Origin: Scleroderma bovista
Lineage: Eukaryota; Basidiomycota; Agaricomycetes; Boletales; Sclerodermataceae
Length of the DNA: 64,000 nucleotides
Reading direction: 5' to 3'
Assembly (NCBI GenBank): GCA_037178675.1
Contig: JAYMGJ010000169.1
Span: 1-64,000 of the forward strand
Part shown: positions 45,896 through 58,074 of the stretch, piece after piece
Layout: each line of letters starts with the position of its first letter
Position numbering within the stretch: the first letter of the stretch is position 1
Made by a program: the position numbers and the translations under genes
The notes under the pieces: model-generated
The model's input: only the letters and a program-made list of their open reading frames with translations
The model's database searches: none
Told to the model about the DNA's origin: nothing

Positions 45896-47506
45896 CTAGG
45901 AAGCTATAAGCACCTGTCAACGACCCCCTGATGAGCACCAGACGATTTAGCAGGCAGTGCAAGCATACCGCAGACGGGGTTAGCCCTAACTCTCGCAGCG
46001 TCTTGGTGAAATCTGAGCGAGAAAAAGGTCGTCTGGAAAATACAGTTGAAATCGTTGCGATCAAAATGCCACATAGCCCATACCTCGGAAAATGCTGTGT
46101 GAAAGTGACCGTATCGACGCTCACGGAAAGGCTTTGTGCTGCAACAAACTCGGCAACATCTTGTAAAGCTGACAGTATGTATTTCAACCTCAGCGCTTTG
46201 GCCCATGAATGTGCACTAAACGTACTGGACTCGCTGGGAAGGGTTGTCGTGTACGGCGCGCCTCCGCTTGCCAATCGAATCTGTAACCGGGTGTCCTTGA
46301 AGTCTTTCCCAGCCACGGTGCTCGATGACGATGCAATAGCCGCAGGCGATGGTATACCTGATGCAGCTGGGTTGTCGACGATGGGCTTGCCATCTCGTAA
46401 AGCCTTTTCACGGGCGGCTTTCTCAGCCCGTGCTTGTTTGTCGGCCTCGATCTGGGCCTTGATCGCAGCTCTGGCCTTTACGTCCTCCGCTTTCTCTGTC
46501 GTCCATGTGAGGACACCAGTATACTCTCAAGGCTCACTAGTAGTTACCTCTCCGTTTCTGCTCCGCTTCCTTGATCATCTCTTTGGCTCTGAGCTCTTCT
46601 TTAAGCTTGTTGAGATCCTGAGGAGTAAACAAACCGTTAGCACACTGACAGCAGCCAGGACCAAGACACTGACCTTGCCCTGCTTTCGTTTAAGTGCCTC
46701 GTTCGCTTTCACCTCTTTGGCCTCCTCTTGGGCCCTGACAGCGCGCTTGGAAGCCATTTTCTCCCGCAATTCAGCCAGTTTTGCTTGCTTTTCCTGTTCT
46801 GTAAGTGGCCTGATCTAGAGGACATAGTCAATCAGAAGCAGGAAATTATCACACCGGACTGTTTCATTCACTTCATCTGTAGACTCTTCAAATTGATCAT
46901 GGCCACTTTTCTCAGCATGGAAGTTGGCCAAGGCCGTATTCTTGAACACCTTTCCGCAGAGAGAACACTTGATACTCTGTTATCGCATAGCCAATATTAA
47001 TTTGTACATCCGGGAACTTGTTGTCAGTAATATACTTGCGTGACAAGGGAGTGCGCGCACCTTAGCTTCGCCGGCTGACTCCAGGTGGCGTAAGGCCTCG
47101 GTGTCCTCATCGTCACCATCGTCCGGGTTTGGGGCTATGGGGGGCTGTGTGGCACTCCCAGATAATGGGGTACTTGCTGTCGCACTGGAATCAGGTATGG
47201 GCTCGCCCTCGTGCTCGAGAAGATGATCCATTGCGGGCTGCAGGCCACGACGACCGGTGGCTCGCAGCGCCCCTGCATCAGTACAAAGATCACGGATGAA
47301 TACGAGTGAACAAAGGCAGTGATGCAGCAGATCAATGCAACGTAGGCAAGATTGCAAAGGTTTGGTATTTGATGTGCACAATAAACATTGTGATCCATCA
47401 CAATCAGCTTCGCCAGACTCCGGACAATGAAAAATAGGAATGACGCACAGTCGACGCGGGCTGGGTCGAAACCCATGCTCAAGAGTATATCTCTGTCATT
47501 AGCCAT
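45896..47506 (-). CDS. UBXN1: UBX domain protein of the UBXN1/SAKS1 type (UBA - C2H2 - coiled coil - UBX)
   Basis: An adaptor between ubiquitinated cargo and the AAA ATPase p97/Cdc48 (family knowledge). The UBA domain opens the protein: MANDRDILLSMGFDPARVD, then LRATGRRGLQPAMDHLLEHE. A C2H2 zinc finger follows: KCSLCGKVFKNTALANFHAE with KSGH, Cys-x2-Cys-x12-His-x4-5-His. A long Lys/Glu/Ala-rich coiled coil (about 46400-46800) contains QAKLAELREKMASKRAVRAQ. The UBX part begins FKDTRLQIRLASGGAPYTTT and LSDVAEFVAAQ, and ends LRELGLTPSAVLIAS, TAG 45896-45898. The final exon is only about 16 nt, fixed by a clean GT...AG. Homologues have the same domain order. Confidence 0.88.
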
Positions 47507-50478
47507 CGAGCCTGGTGGATGTAACTTAATCGAAGTTGGTTTCTTCGTCGCTGCGGAATGCCCACCGCCTAATCAGGCGACTTATCCGTCAACTTTGTTT
47601 TGGGGAAGCGCTCTAATCAACCAAGTACAATCAGCACTCTAGCAAGGAGCCTAGAATGCAATAACTTTTTATGCTACGACTGTTAACGGCGAGTTGTTCA
47701 CGACTGCCAAGCTCGAGGAGTTGCATGACTTCAAAAGGCTTCAAAACCTGGAGCTCCCTCTTGATTTCGAGCGAGGCGTTCGGGACTGTGCTGTTATGTA
47801 TAGAGTACTGACTACATCATAAGCCTCTCCCCGTGGCGCAGCTAAAACGCGTGGCATGAAGGCGGAGCACTAGGTGGTCTTGAGCTGTACAACAACTTGT
47901 CTGACATGCATATAAGTCGGAAGTACGTAGAATCATGACATAACCAGCGTTGCGGAACCGTGACACAGGGGACTCTGGGTCCTCGCCGGTGGGGATTCAC
48001 GCGCTCGGGGAAGGGAAGGAAACAGAGGCATGGATAGGTGTGGTTGTTGGCTACAAATGGGGCACTATGCCTCAAGTACTATAATATGGTATTTAAAAAA
48101 ATATATTTGGTGCCCAATGTGACTACTCAATCTGAATTGTAGGCCCACAAAACCACAATTTGAAGTGGCCGCGATGTCTTTCCACCAAGGCTGCCTTGGA
48201 GAATCGCCAGGATGTCCGGGAAATGTACGAGCAAAGCGCTCAAAGGTCTCGAAGACGACCTTCTCCAGAATGGCTAGTTAACGATCGAGTAAGGATAGTG
48301 CTGAAGAACTCACATTAATGTTGAGCATGCGGCATAATGTGAACATCCTCTTTAGAAATGAAAAGAGTGTGTCTATATCTAAACTTCGATCACAGCAGAT
48401 CGCTTGATATCGAGAAATCCCGCGCATCTCAATTTTCACTCACCATGCTCAGCGGAGCCGTGTGCTATGGATGATCCTACCGTTAGCGGGCAATCACGAA
48501 ACTGGAAAGAAACAACGTTATGACACGCACTAGTAGTCAACCATGCCTCGAATTAAGCCAATGGGTTAGCAAAGCGGCCACAATGAACATCCGAAAAATT
48601 TTCACTGTTAGCCGCAGTATCATAACTCGGTAACTCGGGAGAGGCCAGATAAAAAAGGTCAAGAATACCCGACCCACCTCAATCGAAACCGGGCCAATAT
48701 CGGTAGCTGTGTAGGGATTGGTATATGATTGCGGGACCATGTCCTGCACATGGTGCTGCATATATAAGACAAATTACGTGTAATACATTAGTAGAAGGAA
48801 ACTCGAACAGAAGTGTATTCACAAATAACAAATGGATATTGCCCCTGTGTGACGATGTTAGTGAAACTAACGGCGGAAAAGACAAGAGGGTGCACTCTTA
48901 GCTTATTTAGTCAATAACTTGGCATCCTCACTGCAAGGGCAGTAGCAACCAACAGGTCTACCATAAACTGCCCAGGCTGTCAATGCAATGTAAGGACGAG
49001 AAACCACCAAATAGGTTCGAGGAAACGTCATACTGGGTTAATGCGGAGCTCGCCATCCTTTGTTAACGCCATCATTGTAACGCGATATGTCGCCACGACA
49101 ACCCCTTGTGTGTCCGAACACTGCCGACATAGAATGCGTACGTCAGGTCGCAAGTTCTTTGTTCGCGTTGCGACCGAACACACCTGCATCTCGCTGCGGA
49201 GAAGACCAGAGCTCGACCTCCAGTGATACAGTTTATCGTCAGGTCCTCTGAAGGAGCGCCTCCCACCGCTTGATCGTTGCAACTGGACTTGTCGATGTTC
49301 CATGGCCATGTTGATGGCAAAGGGGCCGGGGACGTTACTCAGCGTGGAGTGACCGAGATAGGGTGAGATAACATGGCAAACAAGAACTCCAGTCTGGCTT
49401 CCGGCATGTAGCATGAATTGCCACTGTGACGGGGTGCGCGAACACCTGAGATAGTATCTGATGTACCCCATTCACAAAAGAGATCAGCATCGGTAAACAT
49501 GTTTGCAAGGAGGGCATGCACAGAACGGTGGTTCGGTCATCTGCTTTGATCATCTTGTCGTCACCCAACAGACCCCCAATCCGATACACATGGAACGAGG
49601 AATGATGGCTTGCACTGGTCATCGGCTGTGGTGAACACCGGCAAAGCCTGGAGGATGGCACAGAAGTGAGAAATGTGGGGGTGGACAAATCTTTAGGAAG
49701 TGAAAGTGAGCATCACACACGCATCGGCTCAGATGTCATCTTGTTTCTTATGTACACCATGGGCGGTGTGTGGCCATGTGTTGGCCAGTATTCATGGCGG
49801 GCGTATCACGGGTTGCGCTATTCAAAGAATTTGTCTGTTCCGAGATTGACGCTAGGTGATGAGAAATGAAAGAAGTTATAGATTGCTCTATCCAAGAAAG
49901 GATAACTGCGACCCTACCAGCATCTAGGCTGAGACCAGTGCTTCACGAATCATGGGAGATCTAACGAAGAGGTTAACGTTAGAGAGGGTATGGGGACATT
50001 AATCAGAAACACAGGCGATGGGGTGGCAACCAGCATTTCTGATCAATGACCCCATAATACTAGAGGTATCAATGATGGGATGCCCAAGGCAGATATTTGT
50101 GCGGATACCAGCCCGAGATCCAATGGGAAAAAAAAATAACTTCGAACCTAATCCGATTCCACAGTTCAAGTTAAGCTGTTACTCGTGCACCATTCGTGAA
50201 AATAATTGGCGCCCGAGATATATTTTGGGAATCACGTACGAAAAAGGTGGGTATCGAGAACAGCAGTTGTACGGGCATATACAAAGATTCGAAAGCCTTG
50301 GAAGATCGCATCGATACATCTTTCGGATCCAGCCTCCACTAAGGTGCGCTATTACATAGATAAAAGCGCAGGTTGATGAAGAAGTCAGTTGAACGGTGGG
50401 TTGGATGACATAATCAATCGTGTCAAGTCGGAATAATGTTTTTGTTCCCAGTACCAGGCTTTCACCGCGTTTCTCTCA
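47507..50478. other. Gene-poor region of about 3 kb
   Basis: Only short overlapping frames on both strands are visible (for example around 49028-49471 and 49335-49688, minus) and none has recognisable motifs or consistent splice signals. An A/T run (about 48090-48110) and GCATATATAAGAC near 48758, a TATA-like string, are noted. The stretch could hold a non-coding RNA or decayed genes. Confidence 0.45.
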
Positions 50479-51471
50479 ATGGCGTCTAGGATAGCATTGA
50501 ACTCCCTCAGGGCATCCAGTAAGCTCGTTTGGGTTGGCTTTTTCTTGCGTACTCATACTTTCTTGAAGTCAGGCCTCGCACAGTCCACTCAGTCGCCCGT
50601 GCGACCAATGCGTGCGCGTTTTCTTGAAGATGAATTGTACCAATGTGCTGACAACTAATAATGCAGTCGTGCCATGAGCACATCAAATCCTCCTCCTTCC
50701 GAGCGCGCGTCTGAGATCATAAACGCCCTCCCGTCCTCTCCAAACCTCATCACGAAGACTGGTACGGCCATCCTTGGAACCGGACTCATTGCAACCGCTA
50801 TTTCTCAGGAGCTGTACGTCGTGAACGAGGAGACCGTGGTGGCTGCAGGAACATTCATTCTTCTTGCGTACATTGCCAAGGTATGGGTGCTGTGGTGTTA
50901 ACGCAGAGTCGGATGTAACGCTCGTCATACCGGTGGACAGCTTATCCGGGAGCCTTACCGTGATTGGGCCAATGGTCACATCGAACGCATCAAGAATGTT
51001 CTCGAGAGTTCGCGTGCCGAACATACCCAGGCTGTCAAAGACCGCATTGACTCTGTCGGCCAGATGAAGGATGTCGTCTCGCTAACGGAGGGCCTTTTTG
51101 CCATCTCTAAGGTCAGGCAGCCACTATTGTGTATGCATGTGTCTTAATCTGCAACGTTTCTACTCACAGGAGACTGCACAATTGGAGGCGGAGACTTTTG
51201 TGCGGCGCCAAAAGGTTGTCCTGACGTCGGAGATCAAAGCTGTTCTGGACAGCTGGGTCCGCTATGAACAGCAACAGAAAGAGAGCGAACAGGCGGAACT
51301 TGCGAAGACAGTCATTGCCAAGGTCATGGCTGACCTCAAAGACGAAAAGGCGCAAAGGGAGATCTTAGTCAATGCTATTGCAGAGATTGAGCGTAAGTAA
51401 ACGCAGTCGGAAAAGGACTGAGCTGACGGCTTTCACCGGCAACAGAACTCGTTAAGAGCAAAGCAATCTAG
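50479..51471 (+). CDS. ATP4: Mitochondrial ATP synthase subunit b (subunit 4)
   Basis: The stator stalk subunit of F1Fo-ATP synthase, in the inner membrane. The first exon starts MASRIALNSLRAS, a targeting sequence. Then come RAMSTSNPPPSERASEIINA, LPSSPNLITKTGTAILGTGL and IATAISQELYVVNEETVVAA with the TM hairpin GTFILLAYIAK. The stalk is REWANGHIERIKNVLESSRA, EHTQAVKDRIDSVGQMKDVV, ETAQLEAETFVRRQKVVLTS and YEQQQKESEQAELAKTVIAK. A last tiny exon gives QLVKSKAI, TAG 51469-51471. The phase between the first exon donor at 50519 and the acceptor near 50668 does not match, so the targeting region may use another exon. Everything from MSTSN onward is clear. It lies only 174 bp upstream of DNM1. Confidence 0.9.
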
Positions 51472-51645
51472 ATCGAACGTTAGTTAGATTTTATGGATAG
51501 CAATGTAGCCTATCTGCCCTTATGACCAAATAAAGCCAAATATCTCTTGGCCGTGATGACGCGCATTCGCGGTGTGGACTTCGCGTCTGCTCGGCGACAA
51601 AATACTACTTATACCTCCCGTTTGCCGGACAGTGTAACCATTGCA

Positions 51646-54615
51646 ATGGACTCAGACCTCATCAAGCTCGTCAATCGTCTTCAAGACACATTCAATGATC
51701 TTGGTATGTGCACGGGTCTTGGGCAATGGGCAATTAACTTATTCCTGTCAGGCGGGGAGTTGGATATGCCCCAGCTGGTTGTGGTCAGTCATGCGGATCT
51801 ATCCATGGCTGAAGATTGACATTAGCCCTTTGGTAGGTCGGCAGCCAATCTTCAGGCAAATCTAGTGTACTCGAAAAGTGGGTGCTTTTGTCATCCCTTG
51901 TAGTAGTCACTGGTTCTAAATTCTTTTAGTATTGTCGGGCGAGACTTCCTTCCACGTGGTCAAGGCATCGTTACCCGCCGTCCCCTCGTTTTGCAGCTCA
52001 TCCACACTCCGGTCCCGGATCCGTCCACCAGCCCTCCCACAAACTCTGAATGGGCACAGTTCCTCCACGTTGACAGGCGATTCACTGACTTCAATGAAGT
52101 ACGCCAAGAGATTGAGCAGGAGACGTTCCGAGTTGCCGGGCAGAACAAGGGTGTCAGCAAACTTCCAATATCGTTGCGGATATACAGTCCTAATGTGCTA
52201 GACTTGACTCTGGTTGATTTGCCTGGTCTAACAAAGGTGCGTAGCAGTTACCTGAACGATGCTAGCTAATGAGTTTCCAAAGATACCGGTGGGCGATCAA
52301 CCTAGCGACATAGAGCGTCAGATCAGAAACCTGGTCTCGGAGTACATCTCAAAACCTAGTAGGTGGGTATTCCCGATGCCGAATCTTCCCGCAGTTGACT
52401 AACACTGTAGGAAGTGTTATCCTCGCTGTATCACCTGCAAATGTCGATCTTGCCAATTCAGATGCACTCAAGCTTGCGCGTTCAGTCGATTCACAAGGCC
52501 GCCGTACAATTGGAATACTGACAAAGTTGGACCTCATGGACGCTGGGACGAACGCGCTTGACATTCTCACAGGACGCGTTTATCCTCTCAAATTGGGCTT
52601 TATTGGCGTAGTGAACCGGAGTCAACAAGATATCATGACAGAGAAGAGTATGAGTGACGCACTGGAGGCGGAGGCCGTGTTTTTCAGGAACCATACTGTT
52701 TACCGGAACATTTCCCATAAGAATGGTACCAAATATCTGGCAAGAACATTGAATCAGGTGCCTCCATTTCGATGTCGTTGTTGAGTTGTTTACGAAGACC
52801 ACACCAGGTCTTGATGAACCACATACGAGACAAATTACCCGATATGAAGGCCCGACTGAATACCTTGATGGGCCAAGCACAGCAGGAGCTCAACTCTTTT
52901 GGTGATGCCGCGATATTCGGGGACAAGAATCAGGTAGAACAATGTGACAACATTTGTTCAAATGTTCGAACTGACAGTCCTACAGCAAGGTGCTTTGGTT
53001 CTTCGGCTCATGAATCAATTTGCCCAAGACTTCATCTCATCTATCGAAGGCACCAAGGTCGACATGTCAACTAAAGAGCTGTCAGGCGGTGCCAGAATAT
53101 ACTACATCTTCAATGATGTCTTTGGCCACGCCTTAGCTTCTATTGACTCCACAGGGAACTTGGATAACCAAGATATTAGAACCGCAATCCGTAATTCTAC
53201 TGGGCCACGACCAAGTTTATTCGTCCCCGAATCTGCCTTTGATTTGTTGGTCAAGCCGCAAATAAAACTCTTGGAAGCACCTAGTCTTCGTTGTGTCGAG
53301 CTCGTGTACGAGGAATTGGTCAAAATATGCCATAATTGCACAAGCATGGTGAAACAGCATTACTGTCTCCCCACGGAGTATGTCTGACTTTCTGTTCGCA
53401 CATTTGCTTCGAAATTATAGGAACTGGAGCGCTTCCCCCGCCTGCATGCGCAACTTGTCGAATGTGTATCCGAACTTTTGCGGGAACGCCTCGGTCCCAC
53501 GTCAGAGTATGCGCAGAGCCTTATTGAGATCCAAACTGCGTACATCAACACAAACCATCCGGCATTCATTGCAGGGTCCGCGGTTGCCGCGCAAGCTGCG
53601 ACAGTGCCTCCCCCACCGAAACCTGTCGCACCCACTCATGTGCGTTTTCCCTTCGTGTGCATGACTCGTCATCTGAACCGTTCCTGCGTTTGACCGTATT
53701 ATGACCGTTACTAGCCTGTCAGCGCCGATTCCATCCCTGGCGGTCCAACTCATGAAGACGGGGAGGATTCTTCCAATGAGGAAGCCGCCACCACGAATGG
53801 AGTTCCACCGCGAGACGGACGCTCTGTGTCAGCAACGCTTCATGATCGCTCACGAGCGATGGGGTCTGCCGCTCCAAATGCCAACACCTCGGGCAAACAT
53901 AAACACCCTAGACATTCGTCCGCACACCCGTCACCATCGCATCTACATGCTGCCCCAGGGCCAGGAACATCGCCACACACTGCGCGCGAGACTTTCCTCA
54001 ACTATTTCTTTGGTCAAAATGGCCCTGGCCCCCTCGCAGGTTCGAGCGTAGAGCGGTCGCATGCAGGTTTGGTACCTGTCCCCACAGGTCGGGATGTTTC
54101 AGGGGTGGAGATACCAGGGCCAGCTGGCATACTGGCACCTAAACGCTCACTAGATGGGAATAGTGCGGCATTCGACATGAAAAGTCTGGGTAAACATATT
54201 GAAGCTGTGAGTAACGGGTTGTGTTCATTTTTTTTCAGCGCTAATTAGACCGTATCACCGGTTTTTTACTTGACATTGACAGGTCTCGTCAATTGGTGAC
54301 AATGGTTCTCAAATGACGCAACGCGAGGAAATGGAAACTGCCCTTATCCGGTCGCTAATCGCTTCCTACTTTTCGATCGTTCGACAAAGTATACAAGACC
54401 TCATCCCGAAAGCGATCATGCATCTCCTTGTCAATCATTCATCCAAACATGTGCAGAACCGACTAGTGGCGACCCTCTACAAGCCGGACTTGTTCTCGGA
54501 GTTGTTGAACGAAGATGAGGCATTGGTGGCGGAGAGGGCGAGGGTGAAAGCGCTATTGGATGCATACAGAGAAGCTTTCAAAACACTTTCAGAAGTGAAC
54601 CTCAAGACCATTTAG
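51646..54615 (+). CDS. DNM1: Dynamin-related GTPase, mitochondrial/peroxisomal fission (DNM1 type)
   Basis: Polymerises around mitochondria and peroxisomes and divides them. The start [20 protein letters not shown] is the standard DNM1/DRP1 beginning. G1: [14 protein letters not shown], after an intron. [18 protein letters not shown] with the G2 Thr follows. G3: [14 protein letters not shown]4: [12 protein letters not shown]. The middle domain reads [53 protein letters not shown] and [20 protein letters not shown], then [20 protein letters not shown]. These residues match DNM1 rather than VPS1 ([20 protein letters not shown]). A variable insert rich in His/Pro/Ser (B insert) follows. The GED ends the protein: [20 protein letters not shown] and [20 protein letters not shown]. 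Stop TAG 54613-54615. Several introns are short. Confidence 0.92.
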
Positions 54616-54927
54616 ACTATATGATTACTATCGTGTCTCACGTATATTACACTACAGCGATCATTTTTCAGTGCACGGTGGGGTAGACGGTTATCCATTG
54701 CAAAACATGCAAACCCAGCAAGCACGAAGGTAGGTCTAGTAGTAGTAGATACAGAGCTAAGCAAACGTATTAGTGTAGAAAGTACCGACCAGGAAAGCAA
54801 GATATGAAGGTGGCGCGCAACAAGTATGTACTTGGCAAGTAATAACCAGTAAAGGTCAGTGAGGACGTGGGCAGCATAGAACGACCCAAAAAATCTGGTA
54901 GCAAGACCGCTCAGGAAAACCTGTCTA

Positions 54928-57900
54928 TCAGTCGACAGGCTCCGGCTGTCCTTTAACTGCCACCCATTTTTCTTTGGCGACTTCTTTGCTGATAGTGAGA
55001 ATCCCGCCAGCGGGTTTGTCTACTTCCTCTTCGGAAGTTATGCTCTCCTCAGTGTCAGCTTCAATTCCACCGCTGCTGCTGTCTGACTCGGACGAAGATG
55101 AAGACTCGCTCTTGCTATTGCTGATGAGCGCGGGCATGATGGGCTCGGTTGGTGTGACTTCGCCGCTCGAATTAATCACAGTGCTGCTCCCGCAACTGGT
55201 GGCACCATCGAGCTTCAAAATGGCTTCAACTCGATGTACTTTCTTGCCCTTAGTTCGCTCTTTTCTCTCGAACTTCTACGAGGAAAGCATATAAGCATGA
55301 TAACAACCATAGATGTAATCGCGCCATACCTCTTTGATTTCCTTCTCTTCTTGCTACATAAAAATGTCAGCTTAGTTTCCGTCGAAACAGGAGTTTTCCA
55401 AAGTGGGTTACCTCCTTGGCAGCCTTTTCTTCCCTCTAAGCAAATGGTTAGCAATGCACCACGCTGCAAAACACGGGACAACCCGAACATACCTCCTTCC
55501 GTTCTTTCTCCTCAGTCTAAGTAAATTTCGGGGAATCAGTCTGCTATGTATTTAATCAAGAGGTGTGTCTCCGTACCTCCTTTTCCCGCTGAACACCGAG
55601 AACTGTAAGTATCTCATATTCGTGTTCCTAATAAGTACTCCGCTCACCTCTGCCTTCTCTTTCTTAAGCTTCTCGCGCATCTCGCGCTCCTGGATTACCC
55701 TCATCACGTGACAAATGTTTAGCATCCGGTTAATGAATTACGCATAGTAGCTTACCATTCACGAACTTCGTCCACACATTCTCGTGGACGGAGTTTGTTC
55801 TTAAGAAGGTATCCCTGCAACGCAGCGACCTTTGGCGGGGATCAACCACATGCGTCGTACACAAAGGGAAAGAAGAGTACATACGCTGAGTTCACCCTCT
55901 GGAATGGCATCTGCGAAACGTTTAGCCAGTTCAGCGATTTCTGCCTCTTCCAATATAGGAATAGTGAGTCCCGGAGCTTTACGTTTCGGAAGTGGGAGAT
56001 TCTTTTGCGAAATGTCGGTCTTCTCGTCTGTAGAAGACTTGGAGGAGCCGGAGCTAGACGAGGAGGCCTTGGAATTATTAGAAGGGAAGAAACATTTGAA
56101 GATGCCCTCCGCCTGCCACTTTGTCGCATGGGTGAAGTTCACCCAGACGTCCATGCGGCCAGGGCGACTCAAGGCGGGATCAAGGCGCTCGATATGGTTA
56201 GTAGTGGCAAAGAGAAGGCTGCGGGTAATATCGGGCAAAGTATCAGCTAAATTCGCGCGGCTTGCGGGAATGAAATTTAACAACGCACCGACCCTCCGCC
56301 GCAGCCACGCCATCGAGGCTGTTCAAGAGGCCACTCAAACTCAGAGTAGATCCGTCAGATTCATTGGGACTGTTTGGGGAGGTGCTGGCTGTAGGGACGC
56401 CAGTTGAGGACGAATCACGACTGACAGAACGCGTGAATGCTGCGTCCAAATCTTCAAGAAGCAAAATACATCTAAAGCCAGAATGTGAAACTTGATGAAT
56501 GAGCGCAAATGGATTTGTACGAACCTGGATGGTACATGACTCATCAAAGTGGCCAGCGTATTATCACTCATCCTGTGTTCATTCATGTCAATTGCTTCCA
56601 TAAGGTCCGGTCAGTGGCACCTTACCCCTTCGACGACAAACTAACAACGTAAATGTCCAAGCCCAGTTCTCCAGCCAAGGAATGTATCAAAGATGTCTTG
56701 CCACTGGTTTAAATGAAGTTGAGTCTAAGCATTAAACATTAGAACGCAACTGCAAACCTTCCGGGAACGCCATGCAAGAGATATCCTCGACGGAAAGGGA
56801 TGCCTGAAACGGGTGAGAAATCCAAAACACATGGCAACTTCGTCACACTCACCTCTTTCGGCGTACCTGTGCAAATGAATTAACTTTCCATTCCAGGAGC
56901 GTCCCAAATGGCATACTTACCAGTCTTCCGAGGCCAAGAAGTCTTTGCAGTCGGCAAGAAGCATGTCTTTCACTCCTGGTTGAAGAACAATGGAACTTAG
57001 TGGGCGTTTTTGTCGGGCCCCATTCCACCGCCAACAACCATATGTGCTATAGGATAGTTGGATTTGAGCCCCGCACGCCACAGGGAGGTGGCGACTTACG
57101 TATCAGCCATGAAAATGTGAACACGATGCTCGGCGTCTTTCTCATACTCGCGCTTCGCTTCTAGGACGAGTTTCTTGAGGATGTCATTGCTACGAGCAAC
57201 GACACTATTCATTTGGGTCAGCATGAACTACGCTGAAATAGCAATAAAAGCGTACCTAATCTTGAGAGCAGCGCCGTGACCATAGTCCGGATAACGCTTG
57301 GTCCGGGTTATCTAGCAAGAAAATGAAAGTTTAATTGGCCGAGGACTTTGTCCGATTATTGCAACATACTCTAAGCCAGTGACCACGGTAATAAATAGTG
57401 TGGGTAGTGTCTGCCACCGTCACGTAAGGTAATCAGACCACGTTCCGAAAATTTGTCGGGACAAGAATTCACCTACCTAAACTGGGTAGAAATGCGACTT
57501 TCCGCTTTTTGCGACCATGTATGAACTCCTGGTCTTCCTCGTCGTCTTCTTCCAAGTCGCCTGTCGTTGACTGTGAAAGACCACTGCGAGTCACAGTGCG
57601 AGTCGTAATCTCGAATTCGCGACTGCGTCCCCATGCTGGTTGCTAATTGTGCCGGGGTAAGTACTATGGTGACCTAAAACAGTAGGAGCTTCATGTCTCG
57701 CCTTGGAAAGCCAATGCATTAGCCTGAAGAGTGGTGTCAGTCCTCGGTGCATGCAACGCGAAAAGATTGTGGTTACCAGTCATACGGATAGTCCTCTTGG
57801 CTGAAGTGCGCAGTCAGGAAAAAGGCTACGGAGACAATGCAGGTTGACAAAGGTAGACAGGAGATAGGCGGACAAACACACAGTCAACGAAGCCATTCCA

Positions 57901-58074
57901 GGCAGAGACAGATATGCGCCTCGCTGTCTCGACTGTCCCGCCTATGACGACGAGTTTCTAATGCGGAGCGGATGAGTGTGAGCCGGCACGGAAGAGCAGG
58001 GTAAATACAAGGGTGTCCTGTAGCGCGTTGGTGTTCATCCCGAGAGGGGAGAGCATGTTTTTCAAGGTGTCCAT
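54928..58074 (-). CDS. BCS1: BCS1-like AAA ATPase
   Basis: BCS1 is an inner-membrane AAA protein that inserts the Rieske protein into complex III; this may be a paralogue. The start [20 protein letters not shown] and TLVFTLLF suggest an N-terminal membrane anchor region. The BCS1 N-domain follows: [20 protein letters not shown], then [20 protein letters not shown] and [20 protein letters not shown]. Next are [20 protein letters not shown] with the Walker [21 protein letters not shown], Walker [35 protein letters not shown], and [20 protein letters not shown] with the arginine finger RMDV. The protein then extends past the AAA domain into Lys/Glu-rich coiled-coil exons and a long acidic Ser-rich tail ([20 protein letters not shown]) ending EPVD. 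This tail is not in canonical BCS1, so a divergent basidiomycete paralogue is likely. Many introns are implied. Confidence 0.82.
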
